From Bacteroidota bacterium (GTDB lineage: Bacteria; Bacteroidota; Bacteroidia; AKYH767-A; JAHEYN01), in assembly GCA_023251555.1 (NCBI GenBank), contig JAHEYN010000002.1:92654-156653 (forward strand): a DNA stretch of 64,000 nucleotides, written 5' to 3'. The notes under the pieces were generated by a model, which saw only the letters and a list, made by a program, of their open reading frames with translations, did no database searches and was not told the origin of the DNA. Below are positions 16,128 to 23,993 of this stretch, one piece after another; position 1 is the first letter of the stretch; each line of letters starts with the position of its first letter. The position numbers and the translations under genes are program-made.

Positions 16128-17615
16128 TTATATCATTTTTGTTGTCTCCGGAAACCAATCTGGTTTATGAAGATAAGTTTCAATTTTTCTAAACCTTTCT
16201 AAGTAACCAGCACTCGGAATGAATTCTTGAGGGACGCTGTATGAGGCTACTTTAATTCTATCCCACTTTGTCGGCTCGGTTGGCAATGGGACTTCCATGC
16301 CCTTTACGAGAACACAAGTGATAGGAATGTTACTTTGAAGGTGATTAAAAAATCTTGTATGCCCCTCAATTATAAAAAGTGCCCCCTTTTGATTTTCTAC
16401 AACGGGTGGCACAAAATAATGTTTCTGTCCATTTTTTAATTTTATGGCAACAGGTTCATAAAGATTAAATTTATTTTCACTAAAGATTAAATTCAAAAGT
16501 AGAATTTGCTTCAACTTATATTCTTTAATTAAATTAAATGATTTTGGTAAAGTATCCTTTGGTTTTATTTGAGCCAAAGAAAATGTACACTTGTTTTGCG
16601 CATAAAGTGGAACCGTCTTAAACTTATTTAATATTTCTTCTTCGGAAACACGTAATAACTCGGGTTTGAAAGAATCTGTTTTACTTATCGGAGTAATATT
16701 TTTCACAAAAGAATTTATTGTTGAAGAATGAATAGGTCCTTTATAAAAAAAAGCGAAAACATTCTTTCTTGCAAATCTTTTTGTTTTTATAATTAGTACA
16801 GAATAGTCTAAAGTATCAGCGTCCGAGAAGAAAGCAACATTTTCTGGTGCAATACCTGTTGGATATTGGATTACATTACAGCCAAGTTGTTTGAATAATT
16901 CAACACAAAATGAAATTTCATGTGTGTCAACAAGGGGATAATAATGGATGTCAATTTGAATGTTATTTAATTTCGCATATACTATAGAAGTAATTAAATC
17001 AAAAACTATCAATCGCTCATTGCTTGTGATTACAAAAGTTACATATTTGCGAGCGCTTTTCAACATATCAACCAATTTTGAAAGCATATCGCCCTCATAT
17101 TCTAATATTCCAAATACTGAAGTATCCATTGGAATCTTTTGAGCCTTTGCTGTAGTAATTCGCTCTATTTTCTTCATTATAATTAAACAACTTGAACTTA
17201 AAGCGTCAATAAGTTCTTCTTCTTTCCGTTGACCGTCAAAAGTTGCTATAGTTATGCCAAATAAGTCCGAAGGAATTCGTCCAGTACTAAGATAATCAGA
17301 CGGAGTAAGGATAAATGCTCTATCAAGTCCATTGACTCCAAGGAAAAGTCCAAATTCAAAAATCACATTATCACGCGTAGTTTTATAAAATTTATCGCGT
17401 AATTCAAGAACATCGTCTGGACTAAAGATAAATATTCCAAAATCGTATTCATGAAATGTTTTGTAAAGAGCAGGTAACGCATAGTCGCCAGGCTCCATTG
17501 TTACCTCCCATAATTTTGTATGGGCATATTTATTATTTAGGAACATATGTACGGCATGCGCATATTTCACATATTCTGTAGAAGAAGCAATAAATATTCT
17601 TGGTTTGTCGCTCAT
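16128..17615 (-). CDS. TIR-like nucleotide-binding domain fused to ParB-like domain, 495 aa
   Basis: Residues 1-~150 match the predicted nucleotide-binding TIR-like class (PF10137, known from CBASS effectors). They include RIFIASSTEYVKYAHAV, a WEVTMEPGDYALPAL segment, FGIFIFSPDDV, and RDNVIFEFGLFLG with Glu87 at the catalytic position. Residues ~170-310 are an alpha/beta region (VTFVITSNERLIVFDLI...IDIHYYP) that may be a degenerate PLD-like or ligand-binding fold; no HKD is seen. Residues ~340-445 look like a ParB/sulfiredoxin-type domain with IIEGHTRFF (Glu417-Arg421) at its nucleotide-binding site. First gene of the cassette, with a 158-bp leader and TACTTTAG near 17645. The combination suggests an NAD- or nucleotide-consuming effector with its own sensor. 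That is inference. Confidence 0.6.
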   Translation of the reverse strand: MSDKPRIFIASSTEYVKYAHAVHMFLNNKYAHTKLWEVTMEPGDYALPALYKTFHEYDFGIFIFSPDDVLELRDKFYKTTRDNVIFEFGLFLGVNGLDRAFILTPSDYLSTGRIPSDLFGITIATFDGQRKEEELIDALSSSCLIIMKKIERITTAKAQKIPMDTSVFGILEYEGDMLSKLVDMLKSARKYVTFVITSNERLIVFDLITSIVYAKLNNIQIDIHYYPLVDTHEISFCVELFKQLGCNVIQYPTGIAPENVAFFSDADTLDYSVLIIKTKRFARKNVFAFFYKGPIHSSTINSFVKNITPISKTDSFKPELLRVSEEEILNKFKTVPLYAQNKCTFSLAQIKPKDTLPKSFNLIKEYKLKQILLLNLIFSENKFNLYEPVAIKLKNGQKHYFVPPVVENQKGALFIIEGHTRFFNHLQSNIPITCVLVKGMEVPLPTEPTKWDRIKVASYSVPQEFIPSAGYLERFRKIETYLHKPDWFPETTKMI

Positions 17616-17773
17616 TTAATTTTCTTTTTTTATGTTAACTAAAGTAGTGAAATTACTGTACTGCTGTCCACCGAGTGCGGAACTGTCCCCCACTCTTTTG
17701 TCTGTTTTTTAATTGCATAAAAGCGTCTGGTTACTGCGTCACTGTCTACGGAGAACTGTCTGGTTTTAGCATT

Positions 17774-17978
17774 GCCCCCAACGGGGCGATTTACGCAGTG
17801 TTCACGATAAGGAGCAGGCACGGGAGTAACGCATTTCGCGTTACGGAGTGGCTGCGGGAATATCGTGGACACTTTTCGCTTTGTACGGAACATTGTCGTA
17901 AATCGGGTGTTGTACGAAGCCGCATTCGCGGTTTTTGTACAGGACAAATTTAGCGAAAAGTAAATCGCCCCGTTGAAC
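17774..17978. other. Site C: long branched attC-like palindrome
   Basis: Bounded by GCCCCCAAC (17774-17782) and GTTGAAC (17972-17978). Outer arms GGGGCGATTTAC (17783-17794) and GTAAATCGCCCC (17960-17971) pair over 12 bp. The interior holds several more stems: GTAACGC/GCGTTAC, CACGATA/TATCGTG, CCGC-attc-GCGG, and CTTTTCGCT/AGCGAAAAG. At about 205 bp it is longer and more branched than sites A and B. GTTGAAC fits the integron core GTTRRRY exactly. Confidence 0.55.
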
Positions 17979-18048
17979 AAAATGAAAGGGGCGGGAGTGG
18001 CGCCCAAGCGCCACGTAGCCACTTTCAAGCGAAGCGGTTTTGTTCAAC
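17972..18048. other. Gene-less 77-bp terminal unit with perfect 11-bp inverted ends
   Basis: Begins GTTGAACAAAA (17972-17982) and ends TTTTGTTCAAC (18038-18048), a perfect 11-bp inverted repeat. Inside is the hairpin GTGGCGC-CCAA-GCGCCAC (17997-18014, the 4-nt loop is 18004-18007). It obeys the same end rule as the gene-bearing units but is too short for a gene, so it looks like an empty cassette or the array end. Confidence 0.5.
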
Positions 18049-18322
18049 AGTCTATTATCCGCCACTCCTAAAACCTCAAGCAGCTCATTATCAATCAAAT
18101 ATAGAAATAAACCCCCACTATAAAAAAATAAACCCCCATCATTTGCCTTTGATTTTTTTGGTTGTATCCATTGCCAATTTATCTAATGGGCTCTGAACTT
18201 TAGCAATATGTTTTTTGCTCACAAAAACACATACCTGATTTAGGGGACGATTAGCCCAAACGGAACACTTCAGCAAACGTAGTGTTCGGGGGCATCAGCA
18301 GGCAGGGAAAGAAAGCTCTTCA
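18049..18322. other. Array-to-core junction with short frames and repeats
   Basis: No gene can be asserted. On the minus strand a 27-residue frame (GTG at 18222, stop 18139-18141) reads MSKKHIAKVQSPLDKLAMDT followed by a Lys-rich end. A second tiny frame overlaps its stop. AATAAACCCCCA occurs twice, 20 bp apart (about 18107 and 18127). A 7-bp stem GAACACT/AGTGTTC (18263-18287) could end transcription of the methyltransferase gene. An integron would have its attI site and integrase on this side of the array; neither is seen. Confidence 0.35.
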
Positions 18323-18853
18323 TTATCCGCCCAGGGCCGAAGCAAATTCCCACAAAACAATTCCTGCACATACCGCTATATTGAGCGAGTGCTTTGTCCC
18401 TGATTGCGGTATCTCAATGCAGGCATCGGAAAATGCAACTGCAGCCTGTGACACCCCCGACACTTCATGGCCGAAAACAAGTGCATACTTTCTTCCCCGC
18501 TCAGGAGTGAAACAATCCAGTTTTATGCTTTTGTCCACCTGCTCAACACTTATGATAACATAGCCTTCTTTTTTCAGGAGAGCCAATGTCTCGATCGTGG
18601 TACCGGAATATTTCCAGTTAACGGACAGCGTTGCTCCCAGTGCTGTTTTCTCTATCTCGCGGTGAGGAGGAGAGCCTGTGATGCCGCACAGGTAAAGGAT
18701 TTCTACCCCGAAGGCATCGGCAGTCCGGAAAACAGAACCTACATTATGAAGGCTTCTCACATTATCAAGCACTACCGCTACCGGCAGCTTGGGAGAAAAT
18801 TTAAATTCTTCCCGGCTGAGACGGTTCAGTTCGCTGTTTGCAAGTTTGCGCAT
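18323..18853 (-). CDS. TrmH/SpoU-family RNA 2'-O-methyltransferase (SPOUT)
   Basis: Transfers a methyl group from S-adenosylmethionine to a ribose of tRNA or rRNA. The three SPOUT motifs are present: DNVRSLHNVGSVFRTADAFG near residue 30 (with the Arg), LVFGHEVSGVS near 128, and IPQSGTKHSLNIAVCAGIVL near 148, which form the trefoil knot. 176 aa is the compact form, lacking the N-terminal RNA-binding extension of RlmB. The target (tRNA position 18 or 34, or rRNA) cannot be told. It flanks the cassette block and is divergent from the methylase operon. Confidence 0.88.
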   Translation of the reverse strand: MRKLANSELNRLSREEFKFSPKLPVAVVLDNVRSLHNVGSVFRTADAFGVEILYLCGITGSPPHREIEKTALGATLSVNWKYSGTTIETLALLKKEGYVIISVEQVDKSIKLDCFTPERGRKYALVFGHEVSGVSQAAVAFSDACIEIPQSGTKHSLNIAVCAGIVLWEFASALGG

Positions 18854-18934
18854 GGATAATTAATCTGCAATTTCAAAAATATCTGTCTATGATCTTTCTT
18901 TTAACTTAAAATTAAACTTTCCATGAGGCACTTT

Positions 18935-19069
18935 TTAATCCGCCTTTGCGTTCCGCTACGGCGGACAAGAGGGTTCGGGGCTTGCCCCGGAGATAATACC
19001 AAATTAATCCGCCTTTGCGTTCCGCTACGGCGGACAAGAGGGTCCGCGGCTTGCCCCTGGTTAATACCA
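18935..19069. repeat. Two tandem copies of a ~69-bp GC-rich repeat
   Basis: Copy 1 (18935-19003) and copy 2 (19004-19069) both begin TTAATCCGCCTTTGCG, continue with a short palindrome CCGCTACGGCGG, and end with a cttgcccc segment then AATACCA. They differ in about ten bases. The dyad and the even spacing suggest a dispersed REP-like element of this genome. The minus strand of each copy can be read as GKPRTLLSAVAERKGGL, which I take as incidental. It sits directly upstream of the methylase start. Confidence 0.8.
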
Positions 19070-19101
19070 TTTTATTAAATTTGGCAATAATATTGAACAG
19101 C

Positions 19102-20091
19102 ATGGCAGCTGCAGCGGTGTATAAAATCAGAAAAGACAGGATCCCTAAAGCTGAAGATCTTTTTAATCCATACAATGTTGGAGCCCGGCCATTTCTGAAG
19201 TGGGCGGGCGGGAAAGGACAATTGCTTGATACATTTCAGGAACTTTACCCCCGGCAGCTTATCCGGAAAAAAATAAAGACTTTCTATGAACCATTTTTGG
19301 GGAGCGGTGCGGTATTCTTTGACATCGCACAAAAATTTGGTATTGAAGGAGCTTATCTGTATGACATTAACGAGGAACTTGTTTTGACATACAAAGTCAT
19401 TCAAAAAGATGTTTCAAAACTTCTTGATTTCTTATTCCGGTATCAAAGAAATTACAGCAAACTTGAAAAAAAACAACGGCAGAAATTTTTCTACGATCAG
19501 CGAATGAATTACAACCTGCAACGCTTTAATATTGATTATAATAAATATTCAGACCATTGGTTCCCAAGGGCGGCTCAGTTTATATTTTTAAACAGAACAT
19601 GCTTTAACGGACTCTACAGGGTAAATTCGAAAGGAGAGTTTAATTCTCCGGCTGGTGATTATGACAATCCCACAATTTGTGATGAACAAAATCTGTTGGC
19701 AGTTCATCAGGTCCTTCAAATTGCAGAAATCAAAAAAGCCGATTTTAAAGAAATTGTTTCGGACTTAAAGGCCAGGTCATTTGTGTACTTTGATCCGCCT
19801 TACAGGCCAATTAGCAAGACAGCGAACTTTAAAGCATACAGCAAAGAGGGCTTTGCCGAGAATGGACAAATTCAGCTGGCCCGGTTGTTCCGGCAACTTG
19901 ACAAAGAAGGAGCAAAAATTATGCTGAGTAATTCAGACCCAAAGAATAATAACCCGGCCGACAATTTTTTTGATGACATATACAAGGGTTATAATATTAA
20001 AAGAGTTCCTGCAAGAAGAATGATTAATTCGGTTCCCGAAAAACGCGGAATAATAAATGAAATTGTGGTTACTAATTATTCCATTGCATAA
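19102..20091 (+). CDS. Dam-type DNA adenine N6-methyltransferase of a restriction-modification pair
   Basis: Alpha-class adenine methylase. PFLKWAGGKGQ (residues 30-40) is the motif X signature of the Dam/DpnM family. YEPFLGSGAVFFDI is the SAM-binding motif I. DPPY (231-234) is catalytic motif IV, preceded by SFVYF. 329 aa from the ATG at 19102; the open frame reaches 19015 but its first codons lie in the tandem repeat and are rejected. GATC is the usual target of the family but is not proven here. The stop overlaps the next gene's ATG (TAATG at 20089-20093). Both genes are more AT-rich than mutS next door, suggesting acquisition. Confidence 0.85.
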   Translation: MAAAAVYKIRKDRIPKAEDLFNPYNVGARPFLKWAGGKGQLLDTFQELYPRQLIRKKIKTFYEPFLGSGAVFFDIAQKFGIEGAYLYDINEELVLTYKVIQKDVSKLLDFLFRYQRNYSKLEKKQRQKFFYDQRMNYNLQRFNIDYNKYSDHWFPRAAQFIFLNRTCFNGLYRVNSKGEFNSPAGDYDNPTICDEQNLLAVHQVLQIAEIKKADFKEIVSDLKARSFVYFDPPYRPISKTANFKAYSKEGFAENGQIQLARLFRQLDKEGAKIMLSNSDPKNNNPADNFFDDIYKGYNIKRVPARRMINSVPEKRGIINEIVVTNYSIA

Positions 20092-20582
20092 TGCAAAAAG
20101 GAGTTAATAGTAACATAACGGGAAATCAGCTTGAAAAAGCCGTAAAAACTGTTTTGACAGGAAAGGGATTTGAATTGATTCGCTACCGGGAATGGGTTAA
20201 AAACAAAGAAAAATACGGAGAAGAATTACTTCTTGAAAATGTTCCTTTTACAACGGTATATGAACATAAAGGAAATACAGAGTTTCTTCTTCTTTCTCAG
20301 AAATATAATCTGAAAATTCGCATTGAATGTAAGTGGCAGCAGGTAGCAGGATCCGTTGACGAGAAACTCCCTTACCTTTATTTAAATATTATTGAGGCAA
20401 TGCCTGAAAAATCAATAATGGTTCTGATTGACGGAGCCGGGTGGAAGCCAGGCTCCATTACCTGGCTGAAAAAGGCAGTCAGGCAAAAGATGTATACAGC
20501 AGAAAATAATAAAGAGAAGGACATTTTTGTTTTCAACCTTACAGAATTTTTTACGTGGGCCAATAAAACTTTTATCAGGTAG
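20091..20582 (+). CDS. PD-(D/E)XK nuclease, putative restriction endonuclease, 163 aa
   Basis: Translationally coupled to the Dam-type methylase, so it is probably its cognate restriction enzyme. The core E-x(14)-IECKWQQ (Glu64, Glu79-Cys80-Lys81) fits the PD-(D/E)XK catalytic strands. GSVDEKLPYLYLN follows, a segment seen in small PD-(D/E)XK restriction nucleases that packs at the active site. It starts with a helix (GNQLEKAVKTVL) as is usual for the fold. It is shorter than typical DpnII/MboI enzymes (about 280 aa) and is not obviously related to them, so cleavage specificity cannot be assumed from the methylase. Confidence 0.7.
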   Translation: MQKGVNSNITGNQLEKAVKTVLTGKGFELIRYREWVKNKEKYGEELLLENVPFTTVYEHKGNTEFLLLSQKYNLKIRIECKWQQVAGSVDEKLPYLYLNIIEAMPEKSIMVLIDGAGWKPGSITWLKKAVRQKMYTAENNKEKDIFVFNLTEFFTWANKTFIR

Positions 20583-20621
20583 CTGGTAAAAATAAATACA
20601 TAGTTTGTTTTAGAACTACCA

Positions 20622-23240
20622 ATGAAAAAATCTCCCAATACCGATGCCGACACTCCGCTGATGCGGCAGTACAAAAGCATCAAAGCAAAGCACCCTGATG
20701 CGGTGCTGCTTTTCCGGGTGGGTGATTTTTATGAAACTTTCGGGGAGGATGCTGTAAAGGCATCAAAAATACTGGGTATCGTGCTTGCCCGGCGTAACAA
20801 CGGGCTCGACTCTTCCATGGAGCTGGCAGGCTTTCCTTTTCACGCTCTTGATACTTATCTTCCCAAGCTGGTGCGTGCGGGGCAGCGCGTGGCAATATGT
20901 GAGCAACTTGAAGACCCCAAACTGGCAAAGACGCTTGTGAAAAGGGGCATTACCGAAATGGTAACCCCGGGGGTTACTGTCAGTGATAAGATTCTTGACC
21001 ATAAGACCAATAATTTTCTTGCCGCGGTTCACTATGACCCCAAAGTAACCGGTATTGCCTTTGCGGATATTTCCACAGGAGAGTTTTACGCCGCCGAAGG
21101 CAGCACGGAATATATTGACAAGCTCCTGCAGAATTTCAGGCCCAATGAGGTGCTTGTTCAGAAAAACAAACTGAAAGATTTCACCCGAAACCATGGGGAT
21201 AAGTTTTACACTTTTAGCCTTGATGAGTGGATCCTGAAAGAGGACTATGCAAGGGAAACCCTGCTCCGGCAGTTTGAGACGGTTTCCCTGAAAGGCTTTG
21301 GTATAGAGGATATCCGGGCAGGAACTATAGCAGCCGGGGCAGTACTGCATTACCTGAACGAAACAAGGCACGATAAGCTTAAACACATCCTGTCTGTTTC
21401 AAGGATCGAGGAAGACAGGTATATGTGGCTCGATAAGTTCACCATCCGCAATCTGGAACTGGTATTCTCCCCCAATGAAAAAGGAGCAACCCTTGCGGAT
21501 GTCCTTGACCATACTGTCACTCCCATGGGCGGGCGCCTGCTCAAGCGATGGCTCATGCTGCCGCTCAAAGAAACCGCCCCTATAGAAGAGCGCCTCAAAA
21601 CAGTGGGCTACTTTGTACACCACGAAGATCTCAAAGAGAAAATCTCCCTGCAGATGAAACTGATCGGCGACCTTGAGCGCATGACCTCCAAGATTGCCCT
21701 CGCACGGATACTCCCGCGTGAGGTGCTTCATCTGAAACGCGCGCTGGATGCGGCGGAACAGGTTAAAATACTTTTCGAACATTCAGGGGACGCGCATCTC
21801 AAAGTGCTGGCCGACCAGCTGAATCCATGTATGCTGATAAGGGAAAAAATAGGAAAGGAAATCATGCCCGATCCCCCTGTCCAGCTTAATAAAGGAGGGG
21901 TCATCGCCGAAGGCGTTTCTTCCCAGCTGGATGACCTGCGCAAAGTTGCCTACTCAGGGAAAGATTATCTCGCCCGCCTCCAGCAGAAGGAAATCGAACA
22001 AACAAAAATTCCTTCACTCAAAGTCGGGTTTAATAATGTTTTCGGGTATTATATAGAGGTAACGCATGCACATAAAGATAAGGTCCCGCCTGAATGGATA
22101 AGGAAGCAGACGCTGACTAACGCTGAGCGTTACATCACCGCTGAACTGAAAGAATACGAAGAGAAAATACTCGGTGCTGAAGAAAAAATCCTTTCGCTGG
22201 AAACACGGCTGTTCGGCGAACTGGTATCAGCCCTTGCAGAGTATATACAGCCCATCCAGGTGAATGCATCGGTAATCGGGAAAACAGACTGCCTGCTTTC
22301 TTTTGCCACAGCTTCCATTGCCAACGGTTATGTGCGGCCCCGCCTCAATGACAGCAGGATTATTGAAATAAAAAACGGCCGCCATCCCGTGATTGAGAAA
22401 TTTCTTCCTCCCGGCGAACAGTATGTGGCAAATGATATCTATCTTGATAATGAAACCCAGCAGATACTGATGATCACCGGGCCAAATATGTCCGGGAAAT
22501 CAGCGCTGCTCCGGCAAACAGCTCTCATCGTGCTGATGGCCCAGGCAGGATGTTTCGTTCCTGCCTCATCGGCTAACATAGGCCTGACTGATAAAATTTT
22601 CACCAGGGTGGGAGCGTCCGATAATATCTCTTCCGGCGAATCCACTTTTATGGTGGAGATGAATGAAACAGCAAGTATCCTGAATAATATCTCCGACCGC
22701 AGCCTCCTCCTGCTTGACGAAATCGGCCGGGGCACCAGTACCTATGATGGTATCTCCATCGCATGGGCAATCGCGGAATATCTTCATTCTCATCCTTCCG
22801 CAAAACCCAAAACACTCTTCGCCACCCATTATCACGAACTGAATGAGATGGCCGGGACAATGCCCCGCATCAGGAATTATCATGTTTCGGTAAAAGAAAC
22901 GGATAACAGAGTATTGTTTCTCCGTAAACTCCTGCCCGGCGGCAGTGAACACAGCTTTGGTATCCATGTCGCACGCATGGCCGGCATGCCCCAGAAACTT
23001 GTGAGAAGAGCCGAAGAAATACTGAAACACCTTGAGAAGTCGCACAGCGGCAGCGCCCTCTCCGACCGGAAAACAAATGCAGCAACGGAAGAATCCCTCC
23101 AGCTCAGCTTCTTCCAGCTCGATGACCCGGTGCTGCAGCAAATCAGGGAAGATATACTCAGCACCGACATCAACTCCCTTACTCCTGTCGAGGCCCTGAT
23201 GAAACTCAACGAAATAAAAAAGCTGCTCGGGAAAAAATAA
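20622..23240 (+). CDS. mutS: DNA mismatch repair protein MutS
   Basis: Recognises mismatches and initiates repair. 872 aa, full length. The N-terminal mismatch-binding domain is visible in [20 protein letters not shown] followed by [11 protein letters not shown], where Phe of FYE inserts at the mismatch and Glu contacts the base. Lever and clamp domains follow ([15 protein letters not shown]). The ATPase has Walker A GPNMSGKS (620-627), the ST...MVEMNETA segment, Walker [16 protein letters not shown] and the ATHYHEL switch. A helix-turn-helix and C-terminal tail complete it. It follows the restriction-modification pair by 39 bp, likely a chance neighbour. A hairpin terminator overlaps its stop. 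Confidence 0.97.
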   Translation: MKKSPNTDADTPLMRQYKSIKAKHPDAVLLFRVGDFYETFGEDAVKASKILGIVLARRNNGLDSSMELAGFPFHALDTYLPKLVRAGQRVAICEQLEDPKLAKTLVKRGITEMVTPGVTVSDKILDHKTNNFLAAVHYDPKVTGIAFADISTGEFYAAEGSTEYIDKLLQNFRPNEVLVQKNKLKDFTRNHGDKFYTFSLDEWILKEDYARETLLRQFETVSLKGFGIEDIRAGTIAAGAVLHYLNETRHDKLKHILSVSRIEEDRYMWLDKFTIRNLELVFSPNEKGATLADVLDHTVTPMGGRLLKRWLMLPLKETAPIEERLKTVGYFVHHEDLKEKISLQMKLIGDLERMTSKIALARILPREVLHLKRALDAAEQVKILFEHSGDAHLKVLADQLNPCMLIREKIGKEIMPDPPVQLNKGGVIAEGVSSQLDDLRKVAYSGKDYLARLQQKEIEQTKIPSLKVGFNNVFGYYIEVTHAHKDKVPPEWIRKQTLTNAERYITAELKEYEEKILGAEEKILSLETRLFGELVSALAEYIQPIQVNASVIGKTDCLLSFATASIANGYVRPRLNDSRIIEIKNGRHPVIEKFLPPGEQYVANDIYLDNETQQILMITGPNMSGKSALLRQTALIVLMAQAGCFVPASSANIGLTDKIFTRVGASDNISSGESTFMVEMNETASILNNISDRSLLLLDEIGRGTSTYDGISIAWAIAEYLHSHPSAKPKTLFATHYHELNEMAGTMPRIRNYHVSVKETDNRVLFLRKLLPGGSEHSFGIHVARMAGMPQKLVRRAEEILKHLEKSHSGSALSDRKTNAATEESLQLSFFQLDDPVLQQIREDILSTDINSLTPVEALMKLNEIKKLLGKK

Positions 23241-23270
23241 AAGGAGAAACCCCTGCGGACTTCTCCTTTT
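23239..23270. terminator. Bidirectional terminator between mutS and the Hsp20 gene
   Basis: 10-bp perfect stem AAAAGGAGAA (23239-23248) / TTCTCCTTTT (23261-23270), 12-nt loop, flanked by A-rich and T-rich tracts on the two sides, so it can work in both directions between convergent genes. Confidence 0.85.
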
Positions 23271-23334
23271 ATTTTATACATAACGGCATGAATTAAGCCG
23301 CTCTGTATATTGCTGCAATAGTCTCTGTTCTTCT

Positions 23335-23766
23335 TTACTGAACCCTGATTTCCCTTGCAGCTTTTTCTTTCGCTTCTTCTTTCCTCGGAAGCCTCACTGA
23401 CAGTATCCCGTTTTCACAGGAAGCGGAAATCTTTTCACTGTCCACCGTGTCAGGCAGGCGGAAGGTTCTCCTGAAAGAACCGGACGAAAACTCCCTCCGG
23501 GAATAACCTTCACGATCCTCGCCGGTTTTATTTTCCACTTCGGCGCTTATGGAAAGAATACCATCTTCAACCCCGATCCTGAACAGATCCTTGCCGATTC
23601 CGGGGGCAGCGAGTTCAACAGTAAATTCGTTTTTTGTTTCAGAGATGTTCACTGCCGGAACAACCCTGCCATAATCATTAAACAGCCCCGGAAACACCGA
23701 AGGGAAAAACACTTCCCTGTCAGTGAAACGATCTTTGTCCGTGCTGCAGCATTTTACAATAGTCAT
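23335..23766 (-). CDS. Small heat-shock protein, Hsp20/alpha-crystallin family
   Basis: ATP-independent holdase that keeps unfolding proteins soluble. The alpha-crystallin domain spans roughly residues 37-130: PAVNISETKNEFTVELAAPG, the LSISAE strand, and the end signature ENGILSVRLPR. An unusual Cys pair (KCCS) lies near the N-terminus. A strong Shine-Dalgarno AGGAGGA (23774-23780) lies 7 bp before the ATG, which is rare in this phylum and suggests high translation. Stand-alone gene, convergent with mutS. Confidence 0.92.
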   Translation of the reverse strand: MTIVKCCSTDKDRFTDREVFFPSVFPGLFNDYGRVVPAVNISETKNEFTVELAAPGIGKDLFRIGVEDGILSISAEVENKTGEDREGYSRREFSSGSFRRTFRLPDTVDSEKISASCENGILSVRLPRKEEAKEKAAREIRVQ

Positions 23767-23993
23767 TTTTAAGTCCTCCTTATTTTATTGGGTTAAACAT
23801 TCCGGCAAGCTCCCTCAAAAGCCGCTCCTCCCCGGAATTCCGGAAAAAATTTCATGATACTCATGAAACACAATGCCAATATGGCTTATAGGGAATAAAA
23901 TAAGAGACAGAATAGCAGGAAACATCCATGGTGCTACAGATTATACATACCTGCCTGCCGGATAAAAAAATATTAGCACTTTTGCGTTGCTCC

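Larger units (their letters stand above)
13174..18048 (-). mobile_element. CALIN-like array of integron-type gene cassettes, no integrase seen
   Basis: Consecutive units separated by long palindromes bounded by AAC...GTT (sites A, B, C). Each unit begins with bases that are the reverse complement of those before the next palindrome, read on the minus strand. The pairs are 18038-18048/17972-17982 (11 bp), 17774-17782/15098-15106 (9 bp), 14970-14979/13833-13842 (10 bp) and 13706-13712/13174-13182 (decayed). Integrated integron cassettes have this relation because recombination opens the circle at G^TT. All genes inside run on the minus strand with the palindrome at their 3' end. The cargo (toxin-antitoxin remnant, TIR protein, TIR-like/primase-like pair) is typical defence cargo. 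No tyrosine recombinase or attI is visible. Boundaries are inferred. Confidence 0.6.

Noticed and set aside
13174..18048. CRISPR array or prophage as explanation for the accessory block
   Set aside because: There are no regularly spaced identical repeats, no cas genes and no phage structural or integrase genes; the repeat ends differ between units.
17841..18098. 85-residue frame spanning site C and the 77-bp unit
   Set aside because: It reads through palindromes in which any frame gives proteins-like strings; no real start or homology can be supported.
12948..18322. tRNA-His-targeted genomic island with flanking direct repeat
   Set aside because: I could not find a second copy of the tRNA 3' end (GGTTCGATCCCCATATCTCA) on the far side of the block.
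18935..19069. CRISPR-like repeat
   Set aside because: Only two adjacent copies without spacers; better described as a tandem dispersed repeat.
19015..19101. N-terminal extension of the methylase reading through the tandem repeat
   Set aside because: The first 29 residues are repeat-derived and not conserved; ATG 19102 leads directly into the Dam motif X.
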